Source: Vibrio nigripulchritudo ATCC 27043 (GTDB lineage: Bacteria > Pseudomonadota > Gammaproteobacteria > Enterobacterales > Vibrionaceae). From it: a DNA stretch of 39,911 nt. Under the pieces are notes generated by a model that searched no databases, was not told the origin of the DNA, and saw only the letters and a list, made by a program, of their open reading frames with translations. Numbering within the stretch: position 1 is the stretch's first letter; every line of letters begins with the position of its first letter. Positions 34,051 to 39,911 of the stretch are shown piece after piece. Position numbers and translations under genes: made by a program. The stretch lies in contig NZ_AFWJ01000246.1 of assembly GCF_000222685.1 (NCBI RefSeq), positions 1 to 39,911 of the forward strand, in the 5' to 3' direction.

Positions 34051-34113
34051 CTCTTCTACACGTCGACAAGATGTATCTTGTGTTAGCCAGCTCCCTCAAG
34101 CTGGCTTTTTTTT
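34028..34113 (+). ncRNA. Candidate small RNA with strong terminator upstream of the PAS-LuxR gene
   Basis: A possible plus-strand promoter (TTGATA at about 33998-34003, TATGAT at about 34019-34024; spacer short, 15 bp) is followed by about 85 bp with no coding frame. This contains CAAGAT-GT-ATCTTG (34067-34080) and a textbook terminator with eight T's (34085-34113). The upstream gene on this strand is far away, so the terminator needs a local transcript. The tail TTAGCCAGC...GCTGGCTTTT looks like an Hfq-binding sRNA end. The identity is unknown and the 5' end is uncertain. Confidence 0.45.
34085..34113 (+). terminator. Strong Rho-independent terminator
   Basis: AGCCAGCT (34085-34092) pairs perfectly with AGCTGGCT (34099-34106) around a 6-nt loop, followed by a run of eight T's. 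It lies about 97 bp before the PAS-LuxR gene start. Confidence 0.9.
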
Positions 34114-34209
34114 AAACGAGTTCACTTGAACATATAACATGCGCTGTCTTCTTAATTATGAGACTGATATGATTATTGACAAGTAACGTAGTACAACAGA
34201 GCGAATATC

Positions 34210-34914
34210 GTGCCCAACACAACTCTCTTATCTATTATCGATCAAATTCCGGGATGTTGGGGCTGCAAAGACACAAACTCAGTTTTTGTTTACGCCAATA
34301 AAGCGTTTGGCAATCTGATAGGGTTAGACAATCATCTCGACTGCATAGGTAAGTCCGATTTTGATATCTCCAGCCCTTCTACTTTGTGTGCTACCGATTT
34401 CCGAAGGCAGGACGTCTATGTCATGGAAACCAAGCAAACCCTCAAGATCCTCGATATCCACCCCTACCCCGACGGAAAATGGCGCGCCCACATTTTTACA
34501 AAAACCCCTTGGTTCAACGAGAACAATGAAATCGTTGGCGTTATTTTCCACGGACAAGAACTTGAAGACACCGCCATTCTGGAGGTTGGACACTGGATTT
34601 GCAGAGCGACAGGTCAAAGCCTTAAACGAGACCTCTACTCAAGCACTCTTTGCAGTACGCCTAAAAAAATCAACCAACGAGAGTCACAGGTTCTTTTCTT
34701 CTTGCTATACGGAAAAAAACCTCAGTTCATCGCAAACGCCATGAACATTTCTGTGAAAACGGTAGAAGGACACGTTGCCAGATTGCGGAACAAATTTGGG
34801 GCAAGTACAAAAAACGAACTGATTGAACTCGCATTAGATGAGGGGTTTGGTTCAGTGATTCCTGAAAGTTTACTTAAACATCAGATATCGGTTGTACTGA
34901 GCCACAACATTTGA
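34210..34914 (+). CDS. PAS-like sensor with LuxR-type DNA-binding domain
   Basis: A 234-aa cytoplasmic regulator. The N-terminal half (about 5-120) looks like a PAS domain: LLSIIDQIPGCWGCKDTNSV, FVYANKAFGNLIGL, then a variable core and FTKTPWFNENNEIVGVIFHG. The C-terminal HTH (about 155-220) is LuxR/FixJ-type: INQRESQVLFFLLYGKKPQF, IANAMNISVKTVEGHVARLR, NKFGASTKNELI. There is no receiver or autoinducer-binding domain, so it is not a classical LuxR. The cysteine pair in GCWGCKD might bind a cofactor or sense redox (inference). No adjacent target is evident; the nearest downstream gene is the secreted lyase-like gene, 1 kb away. Confidence 0.82.
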   Translation: MPNTTLLSIIDQIPGCWGCKDTNSVFVYANKAFGNLIGLDNHLDCIGKSDFDISSPSTLCATDFRRQDVYVMETKQTLKILDIHPYPDGKWRAHIFTKTPWFNENNEIVGVIFHGQELEDTAILEVGHWICRATGQSLKRDLYSSTLCSTPKKINQRESQVLFFLLYGKKPQFIANAMNISVKTVEGHVARLRNKFGASTKNELIELALDEGFGSVIPESLLKHQISVVLSHNI

Positions 34915-35989
34915 CTCGATAGATAAACACTTTTTCCTTTACATCCGTCCTTCCACATGGCGAACAAGCTACAAAACAAATCACCTAAACTCATTGATAG
35001 AGCCAATAAATCATTTTATTACATAACGTTATATTGCCATTTAAACCAAAAACCAGAATGGCACTTAAATATTTAGAACTGAATATGAAATTTTTAAGAT
35101 ATTGTGTATTCAAAATGTAACCATCAATACACATTTAGAAAAACCATCTCACTAGGCTCATATACGTTATTATTTGGCTCTTCCCTCCGATCATATTCCA
35201 ACTCTTCTTACACATTCATTTACAAACACGAAACATTTAAACGTCGTTTTTTCTTCACTTAATGGTTTAAAAATACCGTATTGGAGCTCATTTCAATCTG
35301 AACCTCGTAAATGTAATAAATATTTACACTTCACAGCTAAAGTCTCAGTAATTACACATAACCCCTTACCACATATAAAGTTAACTTCTCTAATTGAGCC
35401 TTTATTGAAAGTTTAAACTTAGGTAAAAATAGCCAAAATCGTTAAATTTGAGCTGATATTTAAAGTTTGAGCTTTTAATATAAAACCAGTTTCTCTTTCA
35501 TTAAAAAAACACTTAAAAACAACATTTTAAAAGATAAAAATCACTAAAATCACATACCATCTAACTTTTATTTTAGAGTGGTAAATAATTTTATGGAATG
35601 AAGATCAAATCTTTGTTTTCAATTTTGTACAAATATCATTGTGAGCCATTTAGAAATTTTTCTACTCAAAAAGAAACTTTAATATTCTCGGTGTAGGCAA
35701 GAGTGGAACGCGACAATGGTTCCGAACTTTTTGTAATAACTTTAGAGATACAAATTAATTATTGGATTGTTATCGCTACATATAAAAAACCGTAAATAGA
35801 TAGTTTTTAAAATCAATAAACTTTAACTCTTTAATATTATTGAATTTATAAAAACAAAATACAGACTTTAGCATTTAGAAATCTGTTTTTTCTATTAAAC
35901 AATTATTTTTCTTCGAGAAATAAGTAAGGTTCTTATGTCGCAAAACTTTGAAATTCAATCGTATTTCTTTTTATTAGTAGGTGAAAATT
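34915..35989. other. About 1.07 kb AT-rich intergenic region, no gene seen
   Basis: This stretch is clearly richer in A and T than its surroundings, with many A and T runs. The longest reading frame (35174-35416, plus) has no ribosome binding site, no recognisable domain and an unlikely composition. I see no RNA gene, transposase fragment or clear hairpin. It may hold distant regulatory sites for the secreted lyase-like gene, bind a silencer such as H-NS, or be decayed DNA. Confidence 0.6.
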
Positions 35990-36751
35990 ATGAGAGCTTT
36001 AACACTTCTTCTAGCAGGCTTTGCGTTTTCGGTAAGTGCACAACCAGTAAACATGTGGAGAGTCGTATACGATCAGTTGGACTTAGGCGGTCTTAAAACC
36101 CCGAATGAGAAGGTTCACATTGAATGTAGTTTCGATTTACTTTCAGTTAACTTAATGAGATACCACGAAACAACCACAATGAAACTGAACAAAGCGCCTA
36201 ACCGTAAGCGCTGTGAGTTCGCAATACAAGATGTCGTTAAGCGTGATACCCCGTTTAAATTTTCCTTTGATTTCAAGACTAACGACAACTTTGCACACTA
36301 CAATCGCTGGCACAGCTACTTCCAGCTTCACTCAAGACCAGATCAAGGTGAAGCGTGGCGCTGCCCAATCATGGCTCTGGAGTCTGTGAACGGAACCTTG
36401 AGAATGTATAACCGCTGGGACGAAGACCGTATTTCAACAACAACAAACGGTACTTGTGGTAACACTGGTAACTCAATTGAATACAGAAAACTATTCAGCG
36501 ATTACTACTACGAACCAAACACTTGGTACACCATTGAGCTAAGCGGTGAGCTTTCTTACGATAAAGATGCTTGTCTGACTGTTAAAATTAACGACGAAGT
36601 TATGTCAGACGTATGTGGTCCCAACACGTACAACGATGTAAACAAGCCTTACATCAAGTTTGGCATCTACAAGCCAACGGGCTGGGAAACCGATAACGAA
36701 GAAATCGAGTTGAACATCAAGAATGTTAAGTACTACGAGCTAGCAAACTAA
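35990..36751 (+). CDS. Secreted polysaccharide-lyase-like (jelly-roll) protein
   Basis: A 253-aa exported protein. I start it at the ATG at 35990, because AGGTGA lies six bases before it; a GTG at 35981 would overlap that site. Residues 1-17 are a signal peptide (MRALTLLLAGFAFSVSA). The mature part is beta-rich with six cysteines (probably three disulfides) and blocks such as RWHSYFQLHSRPDQGEAWRC, ALESVNGTLRMYNRWD, EPNTWYTIELSGEL and YIKFGIYKPTGW. This pattern (HSxFQLH, W-Y-x-I-x, IKFGIY) is that of the heparin-lyase-I-like / Polysacc_lyase (PF14099) jelly roll. The substrate is unknown. It stands alone with a terminator behind it. Confidence 0.68.
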   Translation: MRALTLLLAGFAFSVSAQPVNMWRVVYDQLDLGGLKTPNEKVHIECSFDLLSVNLMRYHETTTMKLNKAPNRKRCEFAIQDVVKRDTPFKFSFDFKTNDNFAHYNRWHSYFQLHSRPDQGEAWRCPIMALESVNGTLRMYNRWDEDRISTTTNGTCGNTGNSIEYRKLFSDYYYEPNTWYTIELSGELSYDKDACLTVKINDEVMSDVCGPNTYNDVNKPYIKFGIYKPTGWETDNEEIELNIKNVKYYELAN

Positions 36752-36770
36752 GTCACATTCTTTCCCAAAA

Positions 36771-36803
36771 AAAACGCCACACTCTAAGCAGTGTGGCGTT
36801 TTT
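36771..36803. terminator. Bidirectional terminator between lyase-like gene and pdxH
   Basis: AAAACGCCACACT (36771-36783) pairs perfectly with AGTGTGGCGTTTT (36790-36802) around a 6-nt loop, with A's on one side and T's on the other. It lies between convergent genes. Confidence 0.92.
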
Positions 36804-36830
36804 GTATAGAATTTTTAAAAAATGCCGATT

Positions 36831-37469
36831 CTATGGTGCGAGGCGATCAATGTCCCAATGCTGTTCATCTTCTTTAGTAAACAAGAAACGATCGTGAAGT
36901 CGGTGTTCACCTCCCTGCCAGAATTCCATACTTTCAGGTTTCACTCTGAAACCTCCCCAGAAAGTCGGGACAGGAATTTCCCCTTCTTCAAACTGCTTTT
37001 TTAATTCCATATATTTGCTAAGCAGCATGCTTCGCGCTGATAGACGGCTACTTTGCTTACTCGCAATTGCCGCAATCTGGCTTTCTTTTGGGCGAGAAGA
37101 AAAGTATTTCATGTTTTCCATAGCACTCAACTTGTGAGCAATTCCAGTCACATGAACTTGCCTTTCCAGAGGGTGCCACGGGAAGTGAAGGCTGATCTTG
37201 CTATGATTTTCCAGGTGCTGGGCTTTACGGCTACCTAAATTGGTATAAAAAACAAAGCCATCTTTGTCGACACTTTTTAGCAAAACGATGCGTTGAAATG
37301 GCATACCATTCTCGTCTACCGTCGCCACCGTCATCGCCGTTGGGTCAGTCAGCTTGGCATCAACAGCTTGCTGCAACCAAAAATTAAACTGCTCGATAGG
37401 GTCTGCCTTGAGATCTCGGCGTCTCAGTCCGCCCTTGGTGTATTCGCGACGAATATCTGAAAGTTCCAT
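36831..37469 (-). CDS. pdxH: Pyridoxamine 5'-phosphate oxidase PdxH
   Basis: A 212-aa protein of the usual PdxH length (E. coli 218). It starts [20 protein letters not shown] (the family N-terminal REY.KGGLRR block). It also contains [89 protein letters not shown] and LHDRFLF. These hold FMN and pyridoxamine/pyridoxine phosphate. It oxidises PNP and PMP to pyridoxal 5'-phosphate using oxygen in the cytoplasm. A strong AAGGAG site precedes the ATG. It is transcribed away from lapC and is probably monocistronic. Confidence 0.97.
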   Translation of the reverse strand: MELSDIRREYTKGGLRRRDLKADPIEQFNFWLQQAVDAKLTDPTAMTVATVDENGMPFQRIVLLKSVDKDGFVFYTNLGSRKAQHLENHSKISLHFPWHPLERQVHVTGIAHKLSAMENMKYFSSRPKESQIAAIASKQSSRLSARSMLLSKYMELKKQFEEGEIPVPTFWGGFRVKPESMEFWQGGEHRLHDRFLFTKEDEQHWDIDRLAP

Positions 37470-37815
37470 TTCTACTCCTTCTGGTTTTCGACGATTTTGC
37501 GCTTAAGGTTATGGGAACTCAAGTCATTTACGTTTTTCCGCCAAAAAAGTGGCAATGTTTCCCTTAATATTTCCACCAGCGGCAATTAATGGTCCTAATT
37601 TTGGCAATTTTTCTTGGAAAAGGTAAAGAAGTGAAGCTAATGCACGCCACATTTTGATTATAATTAAATGAACAACTTAACAATTTATTAATCCGATAAT
37701 AAGATTCAGAAGCATAAGCACGAAAATTGCTTCAAGATAACAAAGACATTGTTCTGTAGAGGTCACGCACCTCTTTACCCTTTAATTTACGTCTATTCCG
37801 TTGCAAGGAAACTTC
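37470..37815. other. 346-bp divergent intergenic region (pdxH / lapC)
   Basis: This region carries the promoters for pdxH and the LapC-type gene. TGGCAAT or GGCAAT recurs three times (near 37550, 37583 and 37603). I could not match these to a known operator. No gene or terminator is seen. The start of the adaptor gene is taken as the ATG at 37816, because AAGGA lies just upstream; a TTG at 37801 would place this site inside the gene. Confidence 0.5.
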
Positions 37816-39207
37816 ATGGACACTAAGAGCCTCAAAAAACTGGACTCAAAAGAGTTGGACTACGTGGACGACAAAACGGCAGCATTGCTGTTAAACACGC
37901 CGAGTAGTGCAAGGATTTTGTTGTGGGTCGTGGTACTGTTTTTTGCCATCGCCATTGGATGGGCTGCGTGGGCGCACATAGATAAGGTCACGGTCGGGCA
38001 AGGCAAGGTCATCCCTTCTTCACAATTGCAGGTTGTTCAGAACCTGGAAGGCGGACTGGTGAAAAAGATTCTGGTTCATGAAGGTGAACTGGTTGAAAAA
38101 GGTCAGCAACTCCTGCTGATTGATGACACACGTTTCCGTTCTGACTTCAGAGAAAGAGAACAACAAGTCACTAACCTGACGGCGAGTGTGTTGCAGCTTT
38201 CGGCTTCCATTGCCAGCATTAAGATCCGTGAAGACCTGGATCCCGATAACTGGAGAGACAGTGTAGTCATCGAAACAGATAAGCTGATTTTCCCAGAACA
38301 ACTAACAGAAAACGATCCACAACTTGTTGAGCGTCAGTATGCCGAATACACGCAAGATCTCAATAATCTGAAAAACCAGGTTTCTCTACTGGACCAGCAA
38401 GTAAAGCAGAAGCAACAAGACTTAGTCGAAATCAAAGCCCGTGTGGACAACCTAAAGCGCAGCTATGATTTTGCCCAAAAAGAACTCGACATCACTAAGC
38501 CGCTCGCCAATGAAGGTATCGTCCCTCGTATTGAGCTGCTAAAACTCGAAAGACAACTGAACGACACAGGTCGAGAACTGACATCGACCGAACTTAAAGT
38601 ACCCGTTCTGACTTCTGCAATCCGTGAAGCCATTCTCAGCCGAATCGATGCTGCTTTGAAGTTCCGTTCCGAGCAACAGGAAAAACTCAATCAGGCACAG
38701 GATAAACTGTCTTCTCTGACGGAATCGACGGTGGGTCTGGAAGATCGTGTAAACCGTACTATTGTGGTTTCACCAGTGACGGGAACCATCAAAAAACTTC
38801 ACACCAATACGGTTGGTGGTGTTATTCAGCCAGGCATGGATCTGGTTGAAATCGTTCCAACTGAAGACACCCTTTTAGTAGAAGCGAAAATCGCCCCTCA
38901 GGACATTGCCTTTTTAAGACCAGGTCTGCCTGCTATCGTTAAATTCAGTGCTTATGATTTTACTCGTTATGGCGGACTGGAGGGAATTCTGGAACACATC
39001 AGTGCTGACACCATTCAGGACGAGGAAGGCAATAGCTTTTACCTTGTTCGTGTTCGCACATTGCAAGACAGTTTTGGTCACTCAGAGCAGCTTCCGATCA
39101 TTCCGGGGATGACTACCTCGGTCGATATTATTACAGGCAAGCGCTCTGTTCTGGATTATTTATTGAAACCTATCTCACGCGCCCAGCAAACGGCTTTGCG
39201 TGAATAA
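37816..39207 (+). CDS. lapC: HlyD-family type I secretion adaptor, probably LapC
   Basis: A 463-aa membrane fusion protein. A cytoplasmic N terminus (about 1-35) precedes one membrane segment (about 36-56, ILLWVVVLFFAIAIGWAAWA). It is followed by the first lipoyl half (GQGKVIPSSQLQVVQNLEGG, LVKKILVHEGELVEKGQQLL), a long coiled-coil hairpin (about 105-285), the second half (TIVVSPVTGTIKKLHTNTVG, then GVIQPGMDLVEIVP) and a beta-barrel end. Such adaptors bridge an inner-membrane ABC exporter and TolC. The lapG gene directly downstream suggests it serves a LapA-type giant adhesin. The exporter ATPase (LapB) and the adhesin are not in the window. Confidence 0.9.
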   Translation: MDTKSLKKLDSKELDYVDDKTAALLLNTPSSARILLWVVVLFFAIAIGWAAWAHIDKVTVGQGKVIPSSQLQVVQNLEGGLVKKILVHEGELVEKGQQLLLIDDTRFRSDFREREQQVTNLTASVLQLSASIASIKIREDLDPDNWRDSVVIETDKLIFPEQLTENDPQLVERQYAEYTQDLNNLKNQVSLLDQQVKQKQQDLVEIKARVDNLKRSYDFAQKELDITKPLANEGIVPRIELLKLERQLNDTGRELTSTELKVPVLTSAIREAILSRIDAALKFRSEQQEKLNQAQDKLSSLTESTVGLEDRVNRTIVVSPVTGTIKKLHTNTVGGVIQPGMDLVEIVPTEDTLLVEAKIAPQDIAFLRPGLPAIVKFSAYDFTRYGGLEGILEHISADTIQDEEGNSFYLVRVRTLQDSFGHSEQLPIIPGMTTSVDIITGKRSVLDYLLKPISRAQQTALRE

Positions 39208-39222
39208 TTGGGGGAGAAACAC

Positions 39223-39276
39223 ATGAGTGTTCTTCGGAGAAACCGCCCATCTACATTTGGTTCAGTTTGTTTTTAA
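39223..39276 (+). CDS. Possible 17-codon leader peptide between lapC and lapG
   Basis: An ATG at 39223 has a strong site (TGGGGGAG) and opens a 17-codon frame (MSVLRRNRPSTFGSVCF, then TAA at 39274-39276). It ends 16 bases before the lapG start. It may couple translation of the two genes or be a remnant of an older lapG start in another frame. No other support. Confidence 0.3.
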   Translation: MSVLRRNRPSTFGSVCF

Positions 39277-39292
39277 CTGAGTTTTATCGCTG

Positions 39293-39911
39293 ATGGTCTT
39301 CAACCGATTAAAGGCAGGCATGCTTCTGGCGTGCTTGCTGTCACTTTCTTTTACCTCAGGCGCGCTCAATAAAAAAGAGCAGCGCTGGGTGGAAGCTGTG
39401 CGCGGGACTTACGGGGATCGCGCCGCTAAACGTGTTTCGGCATGGCGAGAAGGCATTGCAGATTTCCACAAGCTCAAAGAGAGCCAACAGCTTGAAGCCG
39501 TGAACAACTTCTTCAATCAGATGTACTTTGTTGACGACATCAAGCTATGGGGTCGGAAGGACTACTGGGCGACTCCTCTTGAGTTTTTGGGGAGTGCAGC
39601 TGGTGACTGTGAAGATTTCACAATTGCAAAATATTTCTCGCTGCTTGAGTTGGGTGTCCCAGACAAGAAATTGCGGTTAGTGTACGTTAAAGCCATTGAA
39701 TTAAATCAGTTTCACATGGTTTTAGCGTACTATCGTACACCAAGCTCGCAGCCTTTGATTTTGGATAACTTGATTCCAGACATCAAACCCGCTTCTAAAC
39801 GCCGCGACTTATTACCTATTTACAGCTTTAACGGTAAAAACCTATGGCTGATGAAAGAAAAAGCCAGCGGTAAGTTAGCAGGAAAATCGTCTCGCCTGAG
39901 CCTATGGAATG
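39293..39911 (+). CDS. lapG: LapG-like periplasmic cysteine protease (cut by window edge)
   Basis: The first 206 codons of a bacterial transglutaminase-like cysteine protease (BTLCP). A signal peptide (MVFNRLKAGMLLACLLSLSF, then TSGA) is followed by the catalytic domain. The catalytic Cys lies in AAGDCEDFTIAKYFSL, the His in NQFHMVLAYY and the Asp in LILDNLIPD, the Cys-His-Asp order of LapG. LapG cleaves the N terminus of a LapA-type adhesin in the periplasm and so releases the cell from the surface; the c-di-GMP receptor LapD holds it back when c-di-GMP is high. lapD would be expected just beyond the window. The ATG at 39293 has a weak site. An in-frame ATG at 39320 with AAGG is an alternative. 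Confidence 0.92.
   Translation, partial: MVFNRLKAGMLLACLLSLSFTSGALNKKEQRWVEAVRGTYGDRAAKRVSAWREGIADFHKLKESQQLEAVNNFFNQMYFVDDIKLWGRKDYWATPLEFLGSAAGDCEDFTIAKYFSLLELGVPDKKLRLVYVKAIELNQFHMVLAYYRTPSSQPLILDNLIPDIKPASKRRDLLPIYSFNGKNLWLMKEKASGKLAGKSSRLSLWN

Noticed and set aside
33790-34086. 98-codon plus-strand frame over the sit Fur box and both RNA candidates
   Set aside because: It begins inside the Fur palindrome, crosses a strong terminator hairpin and has no start signal or domain.
35174-35416. 80-codon plus-strand frame in the AT-rich gap
   Set aside because: No ribosome binding site, odd composition with no domain, and not followed by any terminator; likely chance in AT-rich DNA.
37550-37610. 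Recurring TGGCAAT/GGCAATT words upstream of lapC as a sigma-54 promoter
   Set aside because: None has the GC at the -12 position with the required spacing.

Overview
The window looks like a chromosome segment of a marine Vibrio (Vibrionaceae). The evidence is a thermolabile-hemolysin (TLH) type SGNH phospholipase, an unmistakable Qrr quorum-sensing small RNA with its sigma-54 promoter and LuxO-like sites, a putA/putP cluster with its own AraC-type regulator, and a LapC/LapG adhesin-control pair. Gene density is high and most genes are intact. The ends cut a flavin-reductase-family gene (left) and lapG (right).

Layout. 1-8.2 kb: small housekeeping and accessory genes. These are a flavin reductase fragment, a secreted fasciclin protein, two small regulatory or hypothetical proteins, the TLH phospholipase, two LysR regulators (one divergent from an AzoR-like azoreductase, the other from a dienelactone-hydrolase-like enzyme), and the YghU glutathione transferase. 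8.3-15.5 kb: a two-gene operon of an oversized GltB-like glutamate synthase (1818 aa) followed, 30 bp later, by a CysJ-like diflavin (FMN/FAD/NADPH) reductase. No gltD is present. A perfect Fur box lies about 300 bp upstream. I consider this the most unusual system here: a candidate glutamate synthase whose electron donor is a diflavin reductase instead of GltD.

16-20 kb: a DUF445 membrane protein, an Lrp/AsnC regulator, the qrr sRNA (minus strand, about 110 nt), and a membrane diguanylate cyclase with an NMT1/THI5-like periplasmic sensor. A small zinc-ribbon protein follows. 20.2-26.7 kb: proline catabolism, with putR (AraC), putA lacking both its DNA-binding domain and its C-terminal domain, a separate 232-aa gene that encodes that missing C-terminal domain, and putP. 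27-30.2 kb: tandem coiled-coil/PEGA paralogues, the second with an added SUMF1-like domain. 30.2-33.8 kb: a Fur-controlled sitABCD iron/manganese ABC transporter with overlapping genes. 33.8-34.1 kb: two possible intergenic RNAs, each ending in a strong hairpin. 34.2-36.8 kb: a PAS-LuxR regulator, about 1 kb of AT-rich gene-free DNA, and a secreted lyase-like protein. 36.8 kb to the end: pdxH, a LapC-type type I secretion adaptor and LapG.

How the parts connect. Two perfect Fur boxes put iron in control of sitABCD and probably of the transcript leading to the Fe-S glutamate synthase. Cell density (Qrr) and c-di-GMP (the diguanylate cyclase, and the LapG/LapC biofilm module) are both represented. 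Proline use and glutamate synthesis are two further nitrogen-related modules. All functions are read from sequence and memory of protein families; no database search was run.
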